Source of the DNA: Acidipropionibacterium timonense
GTDB taxonomy: Bacteria; Actinomycetota; Actinomycetes; Propionibacteriales; Propionibacteriaceae
Length of the DNA stretch: 64,000 nt
Assembly (NCBI RefSeq): GCF_900605005.1
Contig: NZ_LR027558.1
Span: 2,505,608-2,569,607, forward strand
Direction of reading: 5' to 3'
Shown in pieces: positions 29,381 through 39,452 of the stretch. The position numbers were made by a program, and so were the translations under genes. Within the stretch, counting starts at the first letter, position 1, and each line of letters starts with the position of its first letter. Below the pieces are notes generated by a model, which saw nothing but the letters and a program-made list of their open reading frames with translations, made no database searches and was not told the origin of the DNA.

Positions 29381-30391
29381 ATGAGCGTCGACCTGAGCAC
29401 GAAGTACCTCGGTCTGGACCTGCGCAACCCGCTGGTCGCCTCGGCCGGACCCATCCAGCAGACCGTCGACGGCGTCAAGGCCCTGGCCGACGCCGGGGTC
29501 GGGGCGATCGTCATGTACTCCCTCTTCGAGGAGCAGGTGCGCCACGAGGAGGCGCGCATGGCCGAGATCGAGATGAAGTACATGGACTCCTTCGCCGAGT
29601 CGCTGAGCTTCTTCCCGACCACCCCGAGCAACGCCGGCGGCATCACCGAGGAGTACCTGCGTCACCTCGAGAACTCCGCCAAGGCGGTCGACATCCCGGT
29701 CATCGCCTCCCTCAACGCCGCCTCGAACGGCGACTGGGTCTCGACCGCACGTCGCATGCAGGACGCCGGGGCGGCCGGCATCGAGTGCAACATCTACGTC
29801 GTCCCCGGCGATGTCGAGGCCTCGGGGGCCGAGATCGAGGACCGGCACGTCGAGATCATCACCGCCGTCAAGGACGCCGTCGAAATGCCGGTCGCGGTGA
29901 AGCTGTCGCCCTTCTTCTCGGCTCCGGGCAACATGGCCGTCCGCCTGGCCTCGGCCGGCGCCGACGGGCTCGTCCTCTTCAACCGCTTCCTCCAGCCCGA
30001 CATCGACGTCGAGTCGATGACCGTCGAGCCCGGTGTGTGGCTGTCATCCCCGGCCGACGCCCGACTCCCCCTCACCTGGATCGCCGCCCTGTCGGGCCGA
30101 GTCCAGGCCTCCCTGGCAGCCACCTCCGGCGTCGAGACCGCCACGGACGTCGTCAAGTACATCCTCGCCGGGGCCGACGTCGTCATGACGACCTCGGCGC
30201 TCGTACGCCACGGCGCCGGGTACGCCACCGAGTTGCTCTCCGGCCTGGAGTCGTACCTGGAGCGCAAGGAGGTCACCCTCGACCACGCCCGCGGCCTGCT
30301 GGCCGTCCCGGCGGACGCCTCGGCCGCCGAGTACGAGCGCAGCGGCTACGTCGCCGCCCTCGAGAAGGCCAAGTCGATCTACGGCATGTGA
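29381..30391 (+). CDS. Dihydroorotate dehydrogenase-like flavoprotein
   Basis: A 336-residue TIM-barrel flavoprotein. STKYLGLDLRNPLVASAGPIQQTVDGVKALADAGVGAIVMYSL matches the start of the dihydroorotate dehydrogenase fold. VIASLNAASNGDW, GIECNIYVVPGDVEASG, VAVKLSPFFSAPGNMA, ADGLVLFNRFLQPDID and GADVVMTTSALVRHG follow the barrel strands. No pyrimidine genes are near. Members of this branch are often annotated as DHOD-like of unknown substrate. It is 105 bp behind nifJ on the same strand and ends at a strong terminator, so it is probably part of the electron-transfer operon. Start ATG 29381. Confidence 0.82.
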   Translation: MSVDLSTKYLGLDLRNPLVASAGPIQQTVDGVKALADAGVGAIVMYSLFEEQVRHEEARMAEIEMKYMDSFAESLSFFPTTPSNAGGITEEYLRHLENSAKAVDIPVIASLNAASNGDWVSTARRMQDAGAAGIECNIYVVPGDVEASGAEIEDRHVEIITAVKDAVEMPVAVKLSPFFSAPGNMAVRLASAGADGLVLFNRFLQPDIDVESMTVEPGVWLSSPADARLPLTWIAALSGRVQASLAATSGVETATDVVKYILAGADVVMTTSALVRHGAGYATELLSGLESYLERKEVTLDHARGLLAVPADASAAEYERSGYVAALEKAKSIYGM

Positions 30392-30401
30392 CAACGTCAT
30401 C

Positions 30402-30441
30402 AGCGAGGTGGCCGCGCCCTTCGGGGCGCGGCCACCTCGCT
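30402..30441 (+). terminator. Strong terminator with TTCG tetraloop
   Basis: A perfect 18-bp stem beginning AGCGAGGTGGCC, closed by a TTCG tetraloop, lies 10 bp after the stop of the DHOD-like gene. It ends the operon starting at 23853. Confidence 0.8.
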
Positions 30442-30606
30442 GCTCCTCGGGACCTCGCCCGACACGCCGACGCAAATGGGGAATGTCCCCCGAACTGGGG
30501 ACAAAGACGTCCATATCAAGCATGGATTCTGAATGTCGACACCGTTAATGTCATGTCGGAGGCGCTGAGAAGGTCGGCGTCACGACGTTTCGAGGAGAGA
30601 CTCCCC

Positions 30607-31374
30607 ATGCCAGCAACCCTGGACAACGACAAGACCGGACGACGGGTCTCACGGCGCACCGTCGTCAAGGGTTCCGCCTGGGCGGCACCGGCAGTGGTCA
30701 TGGCGACCTCGCTGCCCGCCTTCGCCACCTCGCCGGGCAAGCTGGAGCCGGGACTCAACGGCTGGGTCCGCGTCGCACCGAGCTCGTGCCGCCGGGGCGC
30801 CATGAGCTTCGACGTCACGACACCGACCGACGACAACTCGAAGGACTTCGGGCTCTTCGTGTGGAACGGCGGCAAGGACGGCAGCGGCAACACCGTTCCG
30901 GTGCCGATCGACAAGATCACCAACCCCACCTTCATCTTCTGGGTGTCCGCGGACTCGGTCTCGCTCGTGTCCAGCCCCGGTCGAGGATGGTCGTACGCAG
31001 GTACCGTCCAGGGAACTTCGGGGTCGACGGGCTACGTCGGACTCAAGTTCACGTACTCGGGCGATTACACCGTGGTGGGTGACCGTGTCTACATGGCTCC
31101 GCTGAATTTCTCGGTGAGCGCCGATTTCGGTCGATCCTGCCCGCGCAGTTTCAGCACGATCGCCGAACGGCATGTCACCGTCGCTGGCGAGGAACTGGCC
31201 TTCGCGCGCATCCTCCGCTACACCAGTAGTGGCACCGGGTACAGCATCGACCCCGCCCAGCCCGTCTCCCCCATCCTCGGATCCGGCCGACGCATGGTGG
31301 TGCGCAGTCGCGCCGCCAATCCGCAGTCCGAGGGTCTCGAGAACGTCGCCGCACCCGCGGCGGCATCGATCTGA
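30607..31374 (+). CDS. Tat-exported protein of unknown function
   Basis: A 255-residue protein with a textbook twin-arginine signal: RRVSRRTVVKGSAWAAPAVV at about residues 13-32 (SRRTVVK core), a hydrophobic stretch, and a likely cleavage after LPAFATS near 40. The mature part is beta-rich with aromatic and serine/threonine-rich segments (FGLFVWNGG, FIFWVSADSVSLV, GYVGLKFTYSGDYTVVGDRV), like small actinobacterial surface beta-sandwich proteins. It shows no catalytic motif and no sorting signal. Start ATG 30607 follows GAGGAG. The 130-bp leader holds a GTCCCC/GGGGAC hairpin at about 30487-30504. Folding before export may imply a cofactor. Confidence 0.75.
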   Translation: MPATLDNDKTGRRVSRRTVVKGSAWAAPAVVMATSLPAFATSPGKLEPGLNGWVRVAPSSCRRGAMSFDVTTPTDDNSKDFGLFVWNGGKDGSGNTVPVPIDKITNPTFIFWVSADSVSLVSSPGRGWSYAGTVQGTSGSTGYVGLKFTYSGDYTVVGDRVYMAPLNFSVSADFGRSCPRSFSTIAERHVTVAGEELAFARILRYTSSGTGYSIDPAQPVSPILGSGRRMVVRSRAANPQSEGLENVAAPAAASI

Positions 31375-31406
31375 GACCTCCTGCTCACGATCGGTCACAA
31401 CCGGCC

Positions 31407-31434
31407 AGTGCCCACGGGTTCTCCCGTGGGCACT
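31407..31434 (+). terminator. Hairpin after the Tat-exported protein gene
   Basis: A perfect 12-bp stem, AGTGCCCACGGG paired with CCCGTGGGCACT, around TTCT, 32 bp past the stop at 31374. A tandem array begins at the next base. Confidence 0.65.
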
Positions 31435-31560
31435 GTGCTGTCCGGACCCCCGGGCACCCCCGAGGGCACCGTGCTGTCCGGACCCCCGGGCACCCCCGAG
31501 GGCACCGTGCTGTCCGGACCCCCGGGCACCCCCGAGGGCACTGTGCCGTCCGGACCCCCG
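31435..31560. repeat. 36-bp tandem repeat, 3.5 copies
   Basis: Units at 31435-31470, 31471-31506 and 31507-31542, then a half unit to 31560. Each begins GTGCTGTCCGGACCC and contains the GGGCACC element also present in the terminator stem just before. Copies are almost identical, which suggests recent expansion. No gene is seen in 31375-31683. Confidence 0.85.
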
Positions 31561-31683
31561 CACTCACCTCACCCCGCGAACCTCGGCCACATACCGCCCG
31601 ACCGCCTCAGGGACAGCCGTGGGGCCGGCCCCGAAGGACCGGCCCCACTCCTGGCGATGCCCGATCACCCGGGCATCATGACG

Positions 31684-32886
31684 TCACTGGTAACGAACCG
31701 TCACCAGGCCCTCGCCAGGGGCGATGGCGTTCATCGCGGCCGTCGACAGGTCGAGGCAACGTCCGCCGACGTACGGCCCGCGGTCATTGATCCGCACCGA
31801 CACGGTCCGTCCGTTGGCGACGTTCGTCACGCGAATCGTCGTCCCGAGCGGCAGCGTGCGGCTGGCCGCGGTGTACTGCGACGGGTCGAAGGTCTCACCG
31901 GAGGCCGTCGGACCACCGGCCGTCCCGTCACCCTCGCCATAGGTCGAGGCGACGCAGGTCGTCCCGCTGGTGACGGGGTTCGAGCTCGACGCGGAGGACG
32001 AGGAGGACGACGACGAGGAGCTGGACGAGGACGAGCTGGAACTCGAGGAGGAGCTCGGCGCCTTCGTGCCGACGGTGGTCACCTGGGTGACCGCGGCCTT
32101 GACGACCTTGACCGAGACCTTCTTCTCCGAGACCTTCTTGCCGTTCTTGTAGACCACGGTCCACGTCTCGAGGTTCTGGCCGTCGACACCCTTGGTCGTG
32201 ATCTTCGTCGTGCCCTCGGCCAGGTCGGCGTCCTTGACGGTCTTGGCACCGTGCTTGACCGCGACCGTGCGGGTCTCGGTCTTGACGTCGACCTTGGTGT
32301 ACTCGATGACCATGCCGTAGGTGAGCGGGGTGCCCAGCCCGGGCTGCGAGATGTCGTCACTGTCGACGGAGATCCCGGCGGCGCGCAGGGCGTCGGCCAC
32401 CGTGCCCTGGGCCGAGACCTGCTGGCTCGCGCCGTTGACCTTGACGATGACGTCCTTGGCCGAGGTCACCGAGAAGTCGAGACCCTTGCGGGAGATGGCG
32501 GCCGAGCGGCTCACCGACAGGGTGTTGTTGGCGTCGATGAGACCGAGCTGGGTGAGCACGGTCGAGACATTGGTGGCGGTCGTCCAGCGGGTGACCTTCT
32601 TGCCGTCGATGGTGACGGTGACCGGACGTCCGTAGTTGACGGTGATGAGCGAACCGTCGGTGATCCGGGTACCCAGAGCGGGCTGGACGGTGTCGTGCGA
32701 CCCGACGTGGATGCCCTGGGACTCCAGAGCCTGCGCCACGGTGCCGGGACGCACCTGGACCTGCTGGGACACGCCGTCCACGGAGATCGTCACGTCGTCA
32801 CGGTCAAGGACCTTGGCCATCGTGAGCCCACCCGCGGTCGTCAGGGTGAGCGCTCCGGCGATGGCGGAGGCAATAACTTTGGACAT
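31684..32886 (-). CDS. Secreted G5/DUF348 protein with RlpA-like domain
   Basis: A 400-residue cell-wall protein. A signal peptide (KVIASAIAGALTLTTAGGLTMA) is followed by three DUF348 repeats (VTISVDGVSQQVQVRPGTVAQALESQGI, then VTVTIDGKKV and VIVKVNGASQQV copies). A G5 domain (about residues 225-300) and an uninterrupted serine linker of roughly 25 residues come next, then a C-terminal double-psi beta-barrel of the RlpA type (TASGETFDPSQYTAASRTLPLGT, RVTNVANGRTVSVRINDRGP). The layout parallels Rpf and YabE-type proteins but with an RlpA-like end, so peptidoglycan cleavage or growth stimulation is likely. Start ATG 32886 follows GAGAAG. Confidence 0.87.
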   Translation of the reverse strand: MSKVIASAIAGALTLTTAGGLTMAKVLDRDDVTISVDGVSQQVQVRPGTVAQALESQGIHVGSHDTVQPALGTRITDGSLITVNYGRPVTVTIDGKKVTRWTTATNVSTVLTQLGLIDANNTLSVSRSAAISRKGLDFSVTSAKDVIVKVNGASQQVSAQGTVADALRAAGISVDSDDISQPGLGTPLTYGMVIEYTKVDVKTETRTVAVKHGAKTVKDADLAEGTTKITTKGVDGQNLETWTVVYKNGKKVSEKKVSVKVVKAAVTQVTTVGTKAPSSSSSSSSSSSSSSSSSSSSSASSSNPVTSGTTCVASTYGEGDGTAGGPTASGETFDPSQYTAASRTLPLGTTIRVTNVANGRTVSVRINDRGPYVGGRCLDLSTAAMNAIAPGEGLVTVRYQ

Positions 32887-33049
32887 TCGCTTCTCGTGTT
32901 TCGGGGGCCCGGAGGCCCGACGGTGGTCGAACCAGCAGGCTCGACCGACACCGCCTCGTGGCGGTGCGTCCCACACACTACGACAGGACACGCCGGAAAA
33001 CCAAAAAATCACTGAGAAAGTTCAGCGACACGCCGGTCCATGGCACAGT

Positions 33050-33093
33050 CCGGCCCCGCATTCCCGTAGTGTTCGCGGGATCTGCGGGGCCGG
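33050..33093 (-). terminator. Two-part hairpin downstream of copA
   Basis: An outer 11-bp stem, CCGGCCCCGCA with TGCGGGGCCGG, encloses an inner TCCCG/CGGGA stem, 14 bp beyond the copA stop on that strand. Confidence 0.55.
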
Positions 33094-33106
33094 GGCTGTG
33101 ATTCTC

Positions 33107-35362
<2,256 letters not shown>

Positions 35363-35486
35363 GATGGTCCTTCGTTGACCACCGTCCGGAGGCGTCCGCA
35401 GGGACGGGTCTGGGCGGCAGTGTGGCAGGGGGTCGTCACCGGGTCGTCGGAGGTCCGGACGGGCTCGCCGACGGGTCGGTGATCGG

Positions 35487-35513
35487 TGGGGACGCCGTCG
35501 GACGGCGTCCCCA
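35487..35513 (-). terminator. Hairpin between copZ-like gene and copA
   Basis: A 13-bp inverted repeat (TGGGGACGCCGTC) around a single base lies between the copZ-like stop and copA. It could terminate or attenuate read-through into copA. The remaining gap 35363-35589 shows no gene. Confidence 0.5.
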
Positions 35514-35589
35514 GGAAGCGCTCGGTCGGGAGCGCTGGCTCGTGGGCACGGCCTGGCGCACCCACGAGCACGCGGTGAGGACGCGAGGG

Positions 35590-35976
35590 TCAGTGGCCGC
35601 AGCCGCAGCCGTGACCCTCGGACTTCTTCTCCTCGGCCTTCTTGCCACCGCAGCCGCACTCTCCCTCGCCGTGGGCGGCGTGCTTGGCGGCGGCGTCCTG
35701 GCCGTGGTGATGCCCGTGGCCACCGCATCCGCACTGACCACCAGGGTGTCCCGCGGTGTCGAGGGTGGCGGCCTTGGCGACGGTGTAGTCGCCGGCCTCG
35801 TCGACCGCGGCGGCGATCTTGTCGAAGTCGACGGGCTCGGCGGACTCGACGGTCATCGAGCCGGACTCCAGGGAGACGACGACCTTGTCGACGCCGTCGA
35901 TGGCCGAGACCTCCTCGGTGATGGCGTGGACGCAGTGGTCACAGGTCATGCCGTTGATGGTGTAGGTGGTGTTCAT
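35590..35976 (-). CDS. copZ: CopZ-like copper chaperone with metal-binding tail
   Basis: A 128-residue protein. Residues 1-68 form a standard heavy-metal-associated domain (GMTCDHCVHAI, Cys12 and Cys15; later YTVAKA). Bacterial CopZ proteins stop there, near 70 residues. This one continues with about 55 residues rich in Gly, His, Cys and Lys: CGCGGHGHHHG, GECGCGGKKAEEKK and GHGCGCGH at the end. The tail could store several more metal ions. It hands Cu(I) to CopA in the usual model. It lies 37 bp after csoR and is start-supported by AAGGAGAAGAC. Confidence 0.88.
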   Translation of the reverse strand: MNTTYTINGMTCDHCVHAITEEVSAIDGVDKVVVSLESGSMTVESAEPVDFDKIAAAVDEAGDYTVAKAATLDTAGHPGGQCGCGGHGHHHGQDAAAKHAAHGEGECGCGGKKAEEKKSEGHGCGCGH

Positions 35977-36013
35977 GTCTTCTCCTTGTCGAGGGGTTCG
36001 TGGGGTGGGTGGT

Positions 36014-36388
36014 TCAGGACCGGACCAGTCGAGCGATGGCGCGGTTGGCCTCGTCGATCTTCTCGTCGGACTCCTCGCCACCGACCCGTGCGGCGCGCAC
36101 GACGCAGTGGCTCATGTGCTCGGCGAGCAGCTCGAGGGAGACCGACTTGAGGGCCGAGTTCACCGCGGCGACCTGGGTGAGGATGTCGATGCAGTACTTC
36201 TCCTCCTCGACCATCCGCTCGAGCCCGCGGACCTGACCCTCGATGCGACGCAGGCGGCGCAGGTGGGCCTCCTTGTTGCTGAGGTAGCCATGCCCCGGCG
36301 CGTCGGGGTCGACGGGTTCGTTGGCGATGGCACCCGCCGTATCGGCGTGGCACCCGCACGTGGCGTTCTCGGTGGCGATGTCGTTCAT
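36014..36388 (-). CDS. csoR: Copper-sensing repressor CsoR
   Basis: A 124-residue all-helical repressor that leaves DNA when it binds Cu(I). The C-H-C ligand set is present with canonical spacing: Cys66 in KYCIDIL, His91 and Cys95 in EHMSHC. LRRLRRIEGQVRGLERMV is the DNA-binding helix pair typical of the family. An extra N-terminal ~35 residues include CGCH, unusual and possibly metal-binding. Start ATG 36388 has AGGAGGT. Its operator at 36409-36426 lies immediately upstream, so it autoregulates csoR-copZ. Confidence 0.94.
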   Translation of the reverse strand: MNDIATENATCGCHADTAGAIANEPVDPDAPGHGYLSNKEAHLRRLRRIEGQVRGLERMVEEEKYCIDILTQVAAVNSALKSVSLELLAEHMSHCVVRAARVGGEESDEKIDEANRAIARLVRS

Positions 36389-36408
36389 GGTGACCTCCTG
36401 ACGAGAAA

Positions 36409-36426
36409 TATACCCCGGTGGGGTAT
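36409..36426. promoter_or_regulatory. CsoR operator
   Basis: TATACCCCGGTGGGGTAT matches the CsoR box (TACCCC-GGGGTA dyad) 20 bp upstream of csoR. Confidence 0.85.
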
Positions 36427-36472
36427 CAAGGACAAGTCCCCTGCCCATCCGGGACGGACACCGCTGGGCAGG

Positions 36473-36733
36473 TGTGGAAAACATGTGGTCAAGTCGGCAT
36501 CAGCACCGACCACGCGACACCCCACGTCAGAGACTGTTCACCCTGTCCACTCCCCCTCGCCGCCGGCGCGACATCTTTGTCATCTTCCTCACATCGTACA
36601 TCGTGCCTTGTCACATCGGGAATGTCGGCGTGTCGTCAACAGCACACCCGCACTTGTCCACAGTCATCCACAGCTTGTGCACGGCCCGTTCACCGTGGTC
36701 ATCGAGTTGTCCACATGCCCTGTGGACAACTCG
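36473..36733. other. Cluster of DnaA-box-like sites upstream of dnaB
   Basis: In an otherwise gene-free stretch (36427-36820) there are TTGTCCACA at 36654-36662 and 36707-36715, its complement TGTGGACAA at 36721-36729, TCATCCACA at 36664-36672, and TGTGGAAAA at 36473-36481. Three are exact matches to the high-GC actinobacterial DnaA box. The 36707/36721 pair extends into a perfect 13-bp inverted repeat (36703-36715 and 36721-36733) around TGCCC. No dnaA or dnaN is near, so this may be a regulatory or titration site and not oriC. Confidence 0.7.
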
Positions 36734-36820
36734 AGCGGACGGGGGCTGCACGGGACCCGCAGATGTGCAAGGATGCCTCCTCACGGGTCTGCGTCCACCG
36801 GATCCGGCAGGGAGGTCACG

Positions 36821-38164
36821 ATGTCGCAGTCCCCAGCAGTACCGTCCGGGATCGACCGCAACCCACCCCAGGACCTGGCGGCCGAACAATCCGTCCTCGG
36901 GGCCATGCTCATGAGCAAGGAGGCCATCGCCGACGCCGTCGAGACCGTCAAGGGACGCGACTTCTACCGCCCCGCCAACGAACTCGTCTTCGACGCCATC
37001 GTCGACCTCTACGGACGCGGGGAGCCGGCCGACGCCGTCACCGTCTCGGCGGAACTGGAGCGGCGCGGGGAACTCGAGCGGGCCGGCGGCAAGGTCTACA
37101 TGGCCGACCTGCTCGGCTCGGTGTCCATCGCCCAGAACGCCTCCTACTACGCCCGGATCGTCGCCGACAAGGCCGTCCTGCGACGTCTGGTCGAGGCGTC
37201 GATGAAGATCTCCCAGATGGGCTACCAGGGCCAGGGGGAGGTCGCCGACATCGTCGACGCCGCCCAACAGGCCCTCTACGAGGTCTCCGAGGGAAAGACG
37301 AGTGACGACTACCACCCCCTCTCCGAACTCTTCGAGAGCGCCTACGACGAGATGGAGGCCATCGAGGCCCGGGGCGACTCCATGGCCGGCATCCCCACCG
37401 GATTCACCGACCTCGACGAGCTCACCAACGGCTTCCAGCCGGGGCAGATGATCATCGTCGCCGCCCGACCGGCCATGGGCAAGTCGACCCTGGGGTTGGA
37501 CTTCGCCCGGGCGGCGTCCATCAAGAACGGACTCACCGCCGCGGTCTTCTCCCTCGAGATGGGCCGCAACGAGATCGTCATGAGGCTGTTGTCGGCCGAG
37601 GCGAGCATCGAGTTGTCGCGGATGCGCGGTGGTCGGATGAACGAGGAGGACTGGCAGCGTCTCGTCGACAAGACGACGCAGATCTCGACCGCACCGCTCT
37701 TCATCGACGACTCCCCCAACCTCACCATGATGGAGATCCGGGCCAAGGCCAGGCGGCTCAAGCAGCAGCACGACCTCAAGCTCGTCATCATCGACTACAT
37801 GCAGCTCATGACCTCGGGCAAGAAGGTCGAGTCGCGTCAGCTCGAGGTCTCGGAGTTCTCCCGGCAGATCAAGCTGCTGGCCAAGGAGCTCGAGATCCCC
37901 GTCATCGCCCTGTCCCAGCTCAACCGCGGACCCGAGCAACGCACCGACAAGAAACCCATGATGAGCGACCTGCGCGAGTCCGGGTCGCTCGAGCAGGACG
38001 CCGACATGGTCATCCTCCTGCACCGCGAGGATGTCTACGACAAGGAGTCCCAACGGGCCGGCGAGGCCGACTTCATCGTCGCCAAGCACCGCAACGGCCC
38101 GACCCGGACCATCCCGGTCGTCTTCCAGGGCCACTACTCGAGGTTCGTCGACCTGCAGCGGTGA
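36821..38164 (+). CDS. dnaB: Replicative DNA helicase DnaB
   Basis: A 447-residue hexameric helicase that opens the replication fork. The N-terminal helical domain (PPQDLAAEQSVLGAMLMSKEAIADAVE) binds primase and loader. The RecA-like domain has Walker A AARPAMGKSTLGLDFAR (about residues 215-231), the ATPase glutamate in FSLEMGRNEIVMRLLSAEA, Walker B KLVIIDYMQLM, and the arginine-finger region KHRNGPTRTIPVVF at the end. There is no intein. Start ATG 36821 follows GGGAGG. The usual rpsR-rplI neighbours are absent here. DnaA-box-like sites crowd its upstream region. Confidence 0.97.
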   Translation: MSQSPAVPSGIDRNPPQDLAAEQSVLGAMLMSKEAIADAVETVKGRDFYRPANELVFDAIVDLYGRGEPADAVTVSAELERRGELERAGGKVYMADLLGSVSIAQNASYYARIVADKAVLRRLVEASMKISQMGYQGQGEVADIVDAAQQALYEVSEGKTSDDYHPLSELFESAYDEMEAIEARGDSMAGIPTGFTDLDELTNGFQPGQMIIVAARPAMGKSTLGLDFARAASIKNGLTAAVFSLEMGRNEIVMRLLSAEASIELSRMRGGRMNEEDWQRLVDKTTQISTAPLFIDDSPNLTMMEIRAKARRLKQQHDLKLVIIDYMQLMTSGKKVESRQLEVSEFSRQIKLLAKELEIPVIALSQLNRGPEQRTDKKPMMSDLRESGSLEQDADMVILLHREDVYDKESQRAGEADFIVAKHRNGPTRTIPVVFQGHYSRFVDLQR

Positions 38165-38178
38165 GGATCCTCGTGGCC

Positions 38179-38751
38179 TCACCGATCGGCGTCGACGATG
38201 CGCCGTACGAGGTCACCGGTCAGCGGTCGATCGGACATGACGAGGCGCACCGCTCCGTTCACCGTGTCCGGGCCCTCGGACCCTCGATGTCGCAGTTCGA
38301 GGCCGAGATCCTCGGCGACGCGACGTGAGGCCTCGTTGTGTTCCAGGAGCAGGGCGACGACCGGGACGTGCGGCTTGAGCGTCCGGGCCGCATCGATCGC
38401 AGCCCGCGCGGCTTCCCGGGCGTAGCCATGACCCTGGGCGGCCGGCGCGAAGCGATATCCGAGGTTCCACCATGCACCGTCAGCGCGCAGGGAGCACCCA
38501 GCCGTCCCCAGGATGGTCGGGACGCCCGCGGCCCGCACGACCCAGGGCCCCAGTCCTCCCTTCGCCCAGTCGGCGAGCCACCGATCGAGCATGTCCCTGG
38601 TCTCGTCGAGGGTGAGGTGCCGTCCGCTGGGCAGATGCTGCCACACCCGTGGATCGGCGAAGATCTCGTGGAGTCCGTCCAGGTCGGCGACGGTCGGGGC
38701 GTCCAGGTCGAGCCGTGCAGTCCTCGTGTGGTCGACGTCGGTGACGGGCAT
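38179..38751 (-). CDS. GNAT-family N-acetyltransferase
   Basis: A 190-residue acetyl-CoA-dependent acetyltransferase of the RimJ/RimL-like type (Acetyltransf_3). The N-terminus TARLDLDAPTVADLDGLHEIFADPRVWQHLPSG is characteristic. NLGYRFAPAAQGHGYAREAARAAID (about residues 95-120) holds the coenzyme A pyrophosphate loop Q-x-x-G-x-G/A. LEHNEASRRVAEDLGLELRHRG follows. The substrate is unknown. It converges on dnaB with 14 bp between stops. Start ATG 38751 follows GAGAAGGACC. Confidence 0.85.
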   Translation of the reverse strand: MPVTDVDHTRTARLDLDAPTVADLDGLHEIFADPRVWQHLPSGRHLTLDETRDMLDRWLADWAKGGLGPWVVRAAGVPTILGTAGCSLRADGAWWNLGYRFAPAAQGHGYAREAARAAIDAARTLKPHVPVVALLLEHNEASRRVAEDLGLELRHRGSEGPDTVNGAVRLVMSDRPLTGDLVRRIVDADR

Positions 38752-38866
38752 GTGGTCCTTCTCCCACGTGATCGGGTCGGTCCCACACTAGCGGCGGCCC
38801 AGCCGGGGAAGGATGACAATCCCTCAACTCCTTGTGGCCCACGACCCCACGCGGGACCATGGATCC

Positions 38867-39229
38867 ATGTCCAAGTCGTGGAGTGAACTGGGAACCGGGA
38901 TGCGTACCGCCATCGTCGTCGCCGCCTCCCTCGAGGGTGCCCTCAAGATCGCCGCCCTGGTGGATCTGGCCCGTCGTCCGGCCGAGAAGGTGCATGGGAG
39001 CAAGGCCGCCTGGGCGGTCGGGATCGCGGCGGTCAACGGGTTCGGGATCGCGCCGCTGAGCTACTTCGCATGCCACGGCATGCTCACGTGCCCCGTGTGC
39101 AAGGGTGGCGAGTGCCGGTGTGGGGCGCGCAAGGACGGACAGGGCTGCTGCTCCCTCTTCCGCCCCGACAGCACCTTCGTGCGCGCCCACCAGGCGGTCG
39201 CCGAGTCGGTCGGCACCGCCGGTCGGTGA
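38867..39229 (+). CDS. Small membrane protein with cysteine-rich tail
   Basis: A 120-residue hypothetical protein. Two hydrophobic segments are visible, near residues 13-33 (AIVVAASLEGALKIAALVDLA) and 47-70. The second, KAAWAVGIAAVNGFGIAPLSYFACHG, follows the pattern of phospholipase-D-nuclease N-terminal or DUF5652-like membrane segments. The C-terminus is unusual: CPVCKGGECRCGARKDGQGCC packs seven cysteines into 21 residues, suggesting a metal site. I chose ATG 38867 for the conserved-looking start. An in-frame upstream GTG at 38813 lacks support. Confidence 0.55.
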   Translation: MSKSWSELGTGMRTAIVVAASLEGALKIAALVDLARRPAEKVHGSKAAWAVGIAAVNGFGIAPLSYFACHGMLTCPVCKGGECRCGARKDGQGCCSLFRPDSTFVRAHQAVAESVGTAGR

Positions 39230-39301
39230 CCTCGCCGCGCTGATTCCAGCCCTCTGACGCCCGCCGGCGCCCTCGGCGGGAGGTCGGCGTTGCGCCGGCG
39301 T

Positions 39302-39375
39302 GTCAGGAAATCACCGTGAGCGGCGAAAAGTTCCCCTCCAGGGGAGGAAAGTCGCGCTCAGGGGGTTTTCACGAC
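39302..39375 (+). repeat. 74-bp palindromic element, copy B
   Basis: GTCAGGAAAT at the left, a central GTTCCCCTCCAGGGGA, and TCGCGCTCAGGGGG before the right end TTCACGAC (one arm slightly degenerate). Same length and orientation as copy C at 41885. The surrounding gap 39230-39452 shows no gene. Confidence 0.8.
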
Positions 39376-39452
39376 ACGTCCGGCCGGGCACCCCCGCCGG
39401 ACCCTGACCCCAATCGCTTCCCGAGCCGACGCCGCGGCACTACCGTGAGCCC

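Noticed and set aside
32887-33049. Possible cyclic-di-AMP (ydaO-type) riboswitch ahead of the G5/RlpA gene
   Set aside because: Such riboswitches often precede Rpf-like genes, so I looked for the conserved core on the minus strand, but the characteristic blocks are not recognisable.
36427-36820. Chromosomal origin oriC
   Set aside because: DnaA boxes are present, but there is no dnaA, dnaN or clear AT-rich unwinding region. Reported only as a DnaA-box cluster.
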